DNA from: Bacillota bacterium
GTDB taxonomy: Bacteria; Bacillota; Clostridia; Oscillospirales; Acutalibacteraceae
DNA: 5,983 nucleotides
NCBI GenBank assembly: GCA_023401495.1
Contig: JAEXDU010000238.1
Location: forward strand, 1-5,983
Direction of reading: 5' to 3'
Part shown: piece by piece, positions 1-5,122 of the stretch
How the letters are laid out: every line of letters starts with the position of its first letter
How positions within the stretch are numbered: the first letter of the stretch is position 1
Notes under the pieces: model-generated
The model's database searches: none
Told to the model about the DNA's origin: nothing
What the model saw: the letters and a program-made list of their open reading frames with translations, nothing else
Program-made: the position numbers and the translations under genes

Positions 1-1
1 C

Positions 2-46
2 ATAAAAGAATATTGGCAGACAGTGAACACTCACTGTCTGCCAATA
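2..46 (-). terminator. Probable intrinsic terminator of the leftward HTH gene
   Basis: Positions 11-26 and 31-46 form a perfect 16-bp inverted repeat around a 4-base loop (ACAC). Read on the minus strand, the hairpin is followed by a T-rich stretch (TTCTTTTATG, positions 10 to 1), as expected of a Rho-independent terminator. It lies about 95 bases beyond the stop codon of the minus-strand regulator gene. There is no T-run on the plus-strand side, so leftward termination fits best. The stem has only moderate GC content and the T-run is interrupted, so efficiency is uncertain. A gene to the left of the window could also use it. Confidence 0.6.
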
Positions 47-141
47 CATACTGCCCAAATTTCACCACAGTTTATAGAAACGCCCTTATGACGCCGTGGA
101 GAAATGCGGGATGCGATTCTCTTGTAAAGATGCCACCGGAA

Positions 142-390
142 TCAGTCTTCACGACCGAGCAGCCAGTCAACAGAAACGTTCAGAATATTCGATAAAGCCA
201 CCAGTTCAAAATCCGTTACGTAGCGGATCTGCCCCTCTAGTTTAGAAAGGCCTGATGCATTCATGTCAATTCCGTTCACCTGCAGCTGAGCCAAAAGTTC
301 CTTTTGCTTCATGCCCAGGTTCTTCCTAGCCAGTTCCACATGGGCACCTACCAAATTACGATTACCCAGGGCTTGCTTGCGTAATCTCAT
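142..390 (-). CDS. Small Xre/Cro-CI family helix-turn-helix protein
   Basis: This 82-residue protein is almost wholly one Xre-type DNA-binding domain. Residues about 14-38 (GAHVELARKNLGMKQKELLA and onward) form helix 1 and the start of the helix-turn-helix. ASGLSKLEGQ (45-54) is the recognition-helix region, and the C-terminal end NVSVDWLLGR (71-80) is the usual close of the fold. There is no second domain for ligand binding, dimerisation or protease cleavage, so the regulated target cannot be read from the protein. The ATG at 390 is chosen because GGGGAG (404-399) lies 8 bases upstream. The same frame stays open back to 579, but those earlier ATGs (579, 549) fall inside or before the predicted -10 box at 548-553 and would not be transcribed. 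The gene is divergent from pncB. It could act on the shared upstream region or on itself, but no clear operator was found. Confidence 0.85.
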   Translation of the reverse strand: MRLRKQALGNRNLVGAHVELARKNLGMKQKELLAQLQVNGIDMNASGLSKLEGQIRYVTDFELVALSNILNVSVDWLLGRED

Positions 391-412
391 TCTTTCATCT
401 CCCCGTTGCTCA

Positions 413-430
413 GGCCGTATTTTACCGGCC
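413..430 (-). promoter_or_regulatory. Hairpin in the 5' leader of the HTH gene
   Basis: GGCCG (413-417) and CGGCC (426-430) can pair, with a possible extension through TA/TA and a bulged C. The hairpin sits 9 bases upstream of the Shine-Dalgarno sequence of the small regulator, within the roughly 150-base leader that follows the predicted start of transcription near 541. The rest of the leader (431-541) is AT-rich and shows no other structure I can support. A role in translation is only a possibility. Confidence 0.3.
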
Positions 431-547
431 AGAAAATAATAATAAGTTTTCCCCTCTTCAACAAAAAAGGTACAAAATTGCTGTCGCTTTTTTGAAAGCA
501 AAGTATCATTATAAGAAATAAAAATACCACTATCCGGAATACATTCC

Positions 548-576
548 ATTATAGTAGATAAAATCGAAAAACGCAA
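548..576 (-). promoter_or_regulatory. Sigma-A-type promoter for the HTH gene
   Basis: On the minus strand, TTGCGT (576-571) is followed by exactly 17 bases and then a perfect TATAAT (553-548). Transcription would start near 541, giving a leader of about 150 bases before the ATG at 390. This placement excludes the earlier in-frame ATGs as starts. Confidence 0.75.
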
Positions 577-666
577 CAAAAATCATACAAAATTTTTAGA
601 ATTAATCCGTTTAATTTGCTGGTTTCCCGTGGAATGGCTCCAGCCTTGTCGAATGTCAAAAAAACA

Positions 667-695
667 TTGTTATTTAAAGGGTTTCTTGTTATAAT
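667..695 (+). promoter_or_regulatory. Sigma-A-type promoter for pncB
   Basis: TTGTTA (667-672), a 17-base spacer and a perfect TATAAT (690-695) give a strong vegetative promoter, with transcription starting near 702. It is divergent from the regulator promoter at 548-576, and about 90 bases separate the two -35 boxes. A second TATAAT (794-799) lies closer to the gene but has no convincing -35 box. The predicted leader before pncB is about 150 bases. Confidence 0.7.
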
Positions 696-720
696 ACTAT
701 TCAACAAAGCGTCCGGCATA

Positions 721-752
721 TTTTTGGGGCTTGCCCCGATTTCGGGCAAAAA
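721..752 (+). promoter_or_regulatory. Overlapping palindromes in the pncB leader
   Basis: Three pairings compete in this short stretch, about 20 bases after the predicted transcription start. GGGG (726-729) can pair with CCCC (734-737) around a CTTG tetraloop. CCCG (735-738) can pair with CGGG (743-746) around ATTT. An outer helix TTTTTG (721-726) can pair with CAAAAA (747-752). The first two hairpins share the C-run and cannot both form. No T-run follows, so this is not a plain terminator. It matches no NAD-related riboswitch that I can recognise. The remaining leader (753-853) shows no clear structure. The element could be a regulatory switch or a protein-binding site, or may have no function. 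Confidence 0.35.
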
Positions 753-853
753 GCTTGAATCCCGCGCAGCGTTTCCTTCTTTGCTTTCTGATTTATAATA
801 TGCACAAACATCGCAAAGAGATTATGCTGTAATAATTGCTACTAACGAGGTGT

Positions 854-2344
854 ATGGATTTGGAGGAGACAACACAAACTCCATTCGGTAAGAATCTGAC
901 AATGCTCACCGATTTTTATGAAATAACCATGGCAAACGGCTATTTCACGAACGGTTTTGAGGACAAAATCGTTTATTTCGATATGTTTTTCAGAAAAATT
1001 CCGGATGGCGGCGGCTTTGCGATTATGGCTGGCGTACAGCAGCTTGTGGAATATCTGCAAAACCTCTCTTTTACCCCGCAGGATCTTGACTACCTGCGAT
1101 CCACCGGAAAGTTCAACCAGGCGTTTATCAATTATCTGGCGGATTTTCATTTTGAGTGCGATGTGTGGGCGGTTCCGGAGGGTACCCCCATCTTCCCCGG
1201 CGAGCCCATTGTTACGGTACGCGGCCCTGTGATTCAGGCGCAGTTTATCGAAACCATGGTGCTTTTGTGCGTCAACCACCAGACCTTGATCGCGACAAAA
1301 GCGAACCGGATTGTGCGGGCCGCCAGCGGCCGTTCCGTAATGGAATTCGGCTCCCGCCGCGCACAGGGCTTCGACGGCGCGGTATACGGCGCCAGAGCCT
1401 CGTACATCGGGGGCTGTACCGGCACCGCCTGCACCATCTGCGAACGCGATTTCGGTATCCCCGCAATGGGCACTATGGCGCATAGCTGGGTGCAGCTGTT
1501 TGACACCGAGCTCGACGCGTTCCGCGCGTATGCCCGTGAATACCCCAACCAGTGTGTTCTGCTGGTAGACACTTATAATGTATTGCAGTCCGGCATTCCG
1601 AATGCGATCCGCGTCTTTAATGAAGAGCTGGTTCCGCAGGGCTTCCGCCCCGGGGGAATCCGCATCGACAGCGGCGACATCACGTATCTTTCCCGCAAAG
1701 CACGCGAGATGCTGGATGCCGCCGGGTTTGAGGATTGCGGCATCTGCGCCTCCAACTCGCTGGACGAATACATCATACGCGACATGCTGATGCAGGGTGC
1801 GCAGGTCGACAGCTTCGGCGTCGGCGAGCGCATGATCACCTCGGCTTCGGAGCCGGTGTTTGGCGGGGTGTACAAGCTGGTTGCCGTAGAACGGGAAGAC
1901 GGCAGCATCGAGCCCAAAATCAAAATCAGCGAAAACGTAGCGAAAATTACGACGCCCGGCTTTAAGCGCCTGTGGCGCCTGTTCGACCGCTACAGCGGCA
2001 AGGCGATCGCCGATGTGATCACGCTGCACGATGAGCTGATCGACGACGAAATGCCCTATGTCATCTTTGACCCGGAATATATCTGGAAGCGCAAGCGTGT
2101 GGAAAACTTCCGTGCGGTACCGCTGATGATCCAGATTTTCAAGGCCGGACAGTGCATCATGCAGCCGCGCGATCTTCATGAAATCCGCGAATACTGCACC
2201 GCACAGGTAGACACGCTGTGGGAGGAAGTCACCCGCTTTGAAAATCCCCACCGCTACTATGTCGACCTTTCGCAGCAGCTGTGGCAGATCAAAGACAGGC
2301 TGATCACGAACCACAACTTCGACAAGCCCGCCGACCCGGTGTGA
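854..2344 (+). CDS. pncB: Nicotinate phosphoribosyltransferase
   Basis: This enzyme joins nicotinate to PRPP, with ATP hydrolysis, to give nicotinate mononucleotide in the cytoplasmic salvage (Preiss-Handler) route to NAD. The 496-residue protein has the family motifs in order: TDFYEITMANGY (19-30), EFGSRRA (164-170), GTMAHSW (206-212) with the conserved histidine H210 equivalent to the phosphorylated residue of characterised enzymes, DTYN (239-242), RIDSGD (270-275) for phosphoribosyl/phosphate binding, and SFGVGERM (320-327). Length is normal for the Gram-positive type, and no frameshift is seen. The start is the least certain point: the ATG at 854 has GAGGTG (847-852) only one base away, which is unusually close. 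A TTG at 836 would add six residues but has no better ribosome site. Homology begins by about residue 14 in either case. The gene has its own promoter at 667-695 and is followed by a hairpin at 2380. Confidence 0.95.
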   Translation: MDLEETTQTPFGKNLTMLTDFYEITMANGYFTNGFEDKIVYFDMFFRKIPDGGGFAIMAGVQQLVEYLQNLSFTPQDLDYLRSTGKFNQAFINYLADFHFECDVWAVPEGTPIFPGEPIVTVRGPVIQAQFIETMVLLCVNHQTLIATKANRIVRAASGRSVMEFGSRRAQGFDGAVYGARASYIGGCTGTACTICERDFGIPAMGTMAHSWVQLFDTELDAFRAYAREYPNQCVLLVDTYNVLQSGIPNAIRVFNEELVPQGFRPGGIRIDSGDITYLSRKAREMLDAAGFEDCGICASNSLDEYIIRDMLMQGAQVDSFGVGERMITSASEPVFGGVYKLVAVEREDGSIEPKIKISENVAKITTPGFKRLWRLFDRYSGKAIADVITLHDELIDDEMPYVIFDPEYIWKRKRVENFRAVPLMIQIFKAGQCIMQPRDLHEIREYCTAQVDTLWEEVTRFENPHRYYVDLSQQLWQIKDRLITNHNFDKPADPV

Positions 2345-2379
2345 TATGATCTATCCATATAAAAAGAAAGAACAACTGT

Positions 2380-2414
2380 TTCTCCCCCGCTTTGGCGAGG
2401 GAGAATTCGCTTTC
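2380..2414 (+). terminator. Intrinsic terminator-like hairpin after pncB
   Basis: The arms 2380-2390 (TTCTCCCCCGC) and 2395-2405 (GCGAGGGAGAA) pair over 11 positions with a single C-A mismatch around a TTTG loop. The stem is strong, but the following sequence (TTCGCTTTCTG) is only T-rich and not a clean run, so termination is probably partial. The hairpin begins 35 bases after the pncB stop and ends 34 bases before elaA. No convincing promoter lies between the hairpin and elaA, so read-through may supply elaA. Confidence 0.6.
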
Positions 2415-2439
2415 TGCACGATTGGAAAGGATGAGATAA

Positions 2440-2892
2440 ATGGAGCTTGTCGTAAAAAGATTTGAAGAACTGACGGCCAATGAGCTGTATGAGATTTTAA
2501 AACTCAGAGTCTCTGTATTTGTAGTGGAACAAAACTGCCCTTATCAGGAGATAGACGACAAAGACAGACAGGCGCTGCATGTATACCTGAAAGATGAGGG
2601 CGGAATTCAGGCGTACCTCAGGGTGATTGAAAAAGGGGTATCTTTTGACGAGGTCTCCATCGGCAGAGTGATCGCCGTAAAAAGACGGTGCGGCATGGGC
2701 AGCAGAATTCTGGCAGAGGGAATACGGGTTGCCAAAACTCAACTCAAGGCAGACGCGATCAAAATAGAAGCGCAAACGTATGCAAAAGAGCTGTATGAAA
2801 AGCAAGGGTTCCGGCAGATTTCAGATGAGTTTTTGGAGGATGGAATCCCCCATGTGCCGATGAGATTGGATTGCAGCCTGACAACAGCTTGA
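2440..2892 (+). CDS. elaA: ElaA-type GNAT family N-acetyltransferase
   Basis: This 150-residue cytoplasmic protein is a single GNAT acetyltransferase domain of the ElaA group, which transfers acetyl from acetyl-CoA to an unknown acceptor. The signature LRVSVFVVEQNCPYQEID (22-39) is close to that of E. coli ElaA. The acetyl-CoA-binding strand and loop are IGRVIAVKRRCGMGSRIL (74-91), with the R/Q-x-x-G-x-G pyrophosphate loop as RRCGMG (82-87). IEAQTYAKELYEKQGF (109-124) and EDGIPHVPM (133-141) complete the fold. The length is normal for the family. The ATG at 2440 has AAAGGA (2426-2431) 8 bases upstream. The TGA stop (2890-2892) lies inside the -35 box of the rnpB promoter, so the two genes are packed with no spare sequence. 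The substrate cannot be inferred from the neighbours. Confidence 0.92.
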   Translation: MELVVKRFEELTANELYEILKLRVSVFVVEQNCPYQEIDDKDRQALHVYLKDEGGIQAYLRVIEKGVSFDEVSIGRVIAVKRRCGMGSRILAEGIRVAKTQLKADAIKIEAQTYAKELYEKQGFRQISDEFLEDGIPHVPMRLDCSLTTA

Positions 2893-2917
2893 CAACAAAA
2901 TAAAAAAACGTTAAAAT
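2889..2917 (+). promoter_or_regulatory. Strong promoter of rnpB
   Basis: A perfect -35 box TTGACA (2889-2894), a 17-base spacer and TAAAAT (2912-2917) precede the first base of the RNase P RNA P1 helix at about 2924, the expected distance to a transcription start. The -35 box contains the elaA stop codon. This near-consensus promoter fits an abundant, constitutive RNA. Confidence 0.85.
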
Positions 2918-2923
2918 AGGCGA

Positions 2924-3276
2924 TGCGAGCAGGCTGAACAGTCGCGGGTAACGTCCGAAAGGGCCTATCCGAGGAAAGTCCGAGCTCCACAGGGCAGGAA
3001 TAACGGCTAACGGCCGCCGGGGGCGACCCTAGGGAAAGTGCAACAGAGAGATACCGCCTGCGCTTTGCGCAGGTAAGGCTGGAAAGGCGGGGTAAGAGCC
3101 CACCAGCGCGCGGGAGACCGCGCGGCTATGTAAACCCTATTCGGAGCAACACCGGAATGGGACAAATGCGTCGGCCCGGCGCGTCCCGAACAGGTGGCAT
3201 TGAGCTGCGGCGGCAACGCCCGGCCAAGATAGATGGCTGTTCACGACAGAACTCGGCTTACAGGCCTGGTCGCACC
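2924..3276 (+). ncRNA. rnpB: RNase P RNA, class A
   Basis: This is the catalytic RNA of ribonuclease P, which with the RnpA protein trims the 5' leaders of precursor tRNAs. The conserved core is plain: GAGGAAAGTCCGAGCTCC near 2973-2990, GTGCAACAGAGAGATACCGCC in the middle, GGTAAGAGC, and ACGACAGAACTCGGCTTA near 3243-3260. Helix P1 pairs 2924-2935 with 3263-3274 (one mismatch and one wobble). P2 pairs TGAACAGTC (2935-2943) with GGCTGTTCA (3235-3243). P4 pairs CCGAG with CTCGG, a compensated change from the E. coli CCGGG/CCCGG. The order of helices follows the E. coli-like class A and not the B. subtilis-like class B. P3 is very short, with a GTCC-GAAA-GGGC end. The 5' end agrees with the promoter at 2889-2917. 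The 3' end is set by P1 and is uncertain by a few bases. Confidence 0.95.
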
Positions 3277-3423
3277 AACAAACGAAAACTTCCTTGAAAA
3301 CACCTTTTTCCTGACAATGATGATCCGGAAATCATCGCACTGGGAACGAATTCTCTGGCCGCCCGAAGCACGCTGAAAGCGGCGGAAGAGCGGCACCGGG
3401 AAAAAGGGATTGGAAGATGAATC
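3277..3423 (+). other. Structured rnpB tail without a clear gene
   Basis: No terminator directly follows the mature RNase P RNA; the first good one starts at 3424, so the primary transcript probably carries about 150 extra bases to be trimmed. Within this tail GATGAT (3319-3324) pairs with ATCATC (3331-3336), and CCGCC pairs with GGCGG around an inner CGCT-GAAA-GCG hairpin (about 3359-3384). The only ATG-initiated frame of note here, from 3317, ends after 19 codons and has no good ribosome site. The structures may guide trimming or form a small separate RNA, but no known family was recognised. Confidence 0.4.
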
Positions 3424-3560
3424 AAACCATGAAGGTTTTAGCTGCCGCATGCAGCTGTTCCTTTGTGGTTTTTTCTTATCCTTGTTCTCTTGATTTTGGC
3501 AATGGCTTTAGCGCCGGGGATCCGGCATGCATGATAAAAAAACGAAACGGAGGAAAGTAA
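3417..3560 (+). CDS. Possible 47-residue leader ORF before larC
   Basis: An ATG at 3417 has AAGGGA (3404-3409) 7 bases upstream and opens a 47-codon frame whose TAA (3558-3560) touches the ATG of larC, in the same frame. The predicted peptide begins MNQTMKVLAAACSCSFVVFS and has four cysteines at positions 12, 14, 23 and 38, with a short hydrophobic stretch at about 7-20 and a basic end. I recognise no homologue. Its first third lies within the intrinsic terminator at 3424-3475, so its codons may simply be those of the hairpin. If translated, it would be placed like an attenuation leader, since ribosomes on it would disrupt the hairpin. Its codons overlap the larC ribosome site. It may equally be a chance open frame. 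Confidence 0.25.
   Translation: MNQTMKVLAAACSCSFVVFSYPCSLDFGNGFSAGDPACMIKKRNGGK
3424..3478 (+). terminator. Intrinsic terminator between rnpB and larC
   Basis: The outer arms 3424-3435 (AAACCATGAAGG) and 3460-3471 (CCTTTGTGGTTT) pair over 12 positions, two of them G-T wobbles. An inner stem AGCTGC (3440-3445)/GCAGCT (3451-3456) caps the structure. A T-run (3469-3474) overlaps the end of the outer arm and continues as TTTCTTATCC. This is a good Rho-independent signal for the rnpB transcript. No convincing promoter was found between it and larC, so larCE transcription may come from read-through of this site. Confidence 0.75.
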
Positions 3561-5108
3561 ATGAAAACTCTGTATATGGACTGCTTTTCGGGCATCAGCG
3601 GCAATATGACGATCGGCGCGTTCCTGGATTTGGGCGTAGACAAGGAACTGCTGCTGAGCGAGCTTAGTAAGCTGCATATAGACGGCTATCGGATCGAAAT
3701 CAGCAAAAAACAGAAAAACGGGATCACTGGCACTTATTTCGATGTCATTCTGGAGGAAGACCCCTCCTCTCACCAGGAAGACGTACCGGGAGCAGATCAG
3801 GAACCGGAAGAAAAACAGAAGGCTCTGCCCAGATGCACCTGTAAGCATCACCGTGCCTACTGTATCTGTGGAAAAAACAAGCTGCCGGATGAACATGGCA
3901 GAAAAAAGAAGAAGCACAAAGAGAAACGTAAGTATCACCTGAGTCATGACGGCAAGCATTCCCACGCGGAGGAAGTGTACTCTTTTCTTGGGCACGGGGA
4001 AGCGCACCATGACCATGACCATGACCATAATCATGATCATCATGAGCACCATGAACACGACATACACGAGCATGAGCATGAACACGGGCACAAGCATGGA
4101 CACGGACATGAACATACACATGAACATACGCACGCGCCGCACCGCAATCTGCAGGATATTACCGACATCATCGACGGCAGCGAGCTGTCTGATCGGGTCA
4201 AGCAGCTTTCGAAAAAAATGTTCTCCTTTGTGGCGGAAGCGGAGGCAAAGGTTCACGGCAAACCGATTGAGGAAGTCCATTTTCACGAAGTCGGCGCCAT
4301 CGATTCCATTATCGATATTGTCGGCACCGCCATCTGTGTGGACAGCCTGAACCCCGGCCGCATTGTCGCTTCGCATCTGCCGGTCGGCTCCGGCTTTGTG
4401 CGCTGCCAGCACGGCCTGATCCCCGTGCCCGCTCCAGCCACGCTGGAGATTATCCGAAAGGGCGGCATTCCGGTTTATTCGAACGGAATCAAGAAGGAGC
4501 TGGCCACCCCCACCGGCGCGGCGATTCTTGCTGCTCTGGCCGAAGAATACGGCCCGCAGCCGGAAATGGAGATTCACGCCGTCGGCTACGGCGCCGGGCT
4601 GTATGATCTGGAAATCCCCAACACCCTGCGGCTGATTCTGGGCGAGATACTCCCGTCCAAAGAGAATCCCAAGCCCCAAACCGGAGTGATTCTGGCCGAG
4701 ACCAATATTGACGACACCACCGGAGAGGTGCTCGGCTATGTGATGGGCCGCCTGCTGGACGCCGGCGCGCTGGATGTATTCTTTACCCCCATCTATATGA
4801 AAAAATGCCGCCCCGCCGTAACGCTCTCTTTCTTATGTGAAGCGTCTTTGGTGCAGGCTTTGGAGCGGATCGTATTCGAAGAAACCTCGACGATCGGCAT
4901 CCGCAAAATTCCGGTGCAGAGAACCGTCATGGACAGAGCCTATGAAACCGTGGAAACCCCCTACGGGAAAATCCAGGTGAAAAAAGTGACCTATGGTGGG
5001 ATCACCAAAAGATACGGTGAATTCGAGGACATCAAGGCCGCCGCGGAGCGGCACGGGGTACCGATTCAAAAAGTATATGACGCACTCAAAATCAACGAAG
5101 CCAACTAG
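3561..5108 (+). CDS. larC: LarC, nickel-inserting enzyme for the nickel-pincer cofactor
   Basis: LarC uses CTP to insert nickel into pyridinium-3,5-bisthiocarboxylic acid mononucleotide, the last step of nickel-pincer nucleotide synthesis. The N-terminal part has DCFSGISGNM (7-16), where most family members have GISGDM, then AEAEAKVHG (225-233), EVHFHEVGAIDSI (238-250), PVPAPATLEI (288-297) and ATPTGAAIL (315-323). The C-terminal CTP-binding half has ETNIDDTTGE (380-389), YMKKCRPA (412-419) and EETSTIGIR (440-448). In Lactobacillus plantarum the two halves are joined by programmed frameshifting; here they form one frame. At 515 residues it is longer than the usual 400-430, because of an insertion at about 66-195: cysteines C92, C94, C101 and C103, a lysine-rich linker (115-124) and a histidine-rich segment (145-194). 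The start has GGAGGA (3549-3554) 6 bases upstream. larE follows after 14 bases, so the two form an operon. Confidence 0.95.
   Translation: MKTLYMDCFSGISGNMTIGAFLDLGVDKELLLSELSKLHIDGYRIEISKKQKNGITGTYFDVILEEDPSSHQEDVPGADQEPEEKQKALPRCTCKHHRAYCICGKNKLPDEHGRKKKKHKEKRKYHLSHDGKHSHAEEVYSFLGHGEAHHDHDHDHNHDHHEHHEHDIHEHEHEHGHKHGHGHEHTHEHTHAPHRNLQDITDIIDGSELSDRVKQLSKKMFSFVAEAEAKVHGKPIEEVHFHEVGAIDSIIDIVGTAICVDSLNPGRIVASHLPVGSGFVRCQHGLIPVPAPATLEIIRKGGIPVYSNGIKKELATPTGAAILAALAEEYGPQPEMEIHAVGYGAGLYDLEIPNTLRLILGEILPSKENPKPQTGVILAETNIDDTTGEVLGYVMGRLLDAGALDVFFTPIYMKKCRPAVTLSFLCEASLVQALERIVFEETSTIGIRKIPVQRTVMDRAYETVETPYGKIQVKKVTYGGITKRYGEFEDIKAAAERHGVPIQKVYDALKINEAN
3993..4142 (+). repeat. Degenerate CAY-GAN repeat encoding a histidine-rich segment
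   Basis: These 150 bases within larC encode residues 145-194, of which 25 are histidine, mostly alternating with Asp, Glu or Gly. At the DNA level the stretch is a degenerate tandem array of six-base units such as CATGAC and CATGAA, with perfect CATGAC copies near 4009-4026. Such short repeats change copy number easily by slippage, in steps that keep the frame. Histidine-rich segments are common in LarC and other nickel-handling proteins, where they are thought to bind or store metal. This one is long and is preceded by further histidines (H126, H129, H133, H135). Confidence 0.85.
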
Positions 5109-5122
5109 CGGGAGGAATACAC

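Noticed and set aside
13..195. A 60-codon plus-strand frame at the left edge
   Set aside because: It begins inside the terminator hairpin, runs over the end of the minus-strand regulator gene and has no ribosome site.
616..798. A 60-codon plus-strand frame before pncB
   Set aside because: It crosses the predicted pncB promoter, has no ribosome site and shows no protein-like pattern.
842..2314. A 490-codon open frame on the minus strand across almost all of pncB
   Set aside because: It is a complementary-strand shadow of a GC-rich coding sequence. The translation resembles no known family, and the plus strand carries every nicotinate phosphoribosyltransferase motif.
3007..3216. A 69-codon open frame on the minus strand
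   Set aside because: It lies wholly inside the RNase P RNA gene, whose sequence is explained by conserved RNA structure.
3294..3324. Possible larC promoter TTGAAA with a GATGAT-like -10
   Set aside because: The spacer would be 19 bases, the -10 matches only four of six positions, and it lies upstream of the terminator at 3424.
3993..4142. Possible independent tandem-repeat element or CRISPR-like array
   Set aside because: The units are six-base histidine-acid codon pairs inside larC with no spacers; they are protein-coding low complexity.
3438..4679. A 413-codon open frame on the minus strand opposite larC
   Set aside because: Its repetitive Met/Val-rich middle is the complement of the histidine codons of larC, and it has no recognisable domain of its own.
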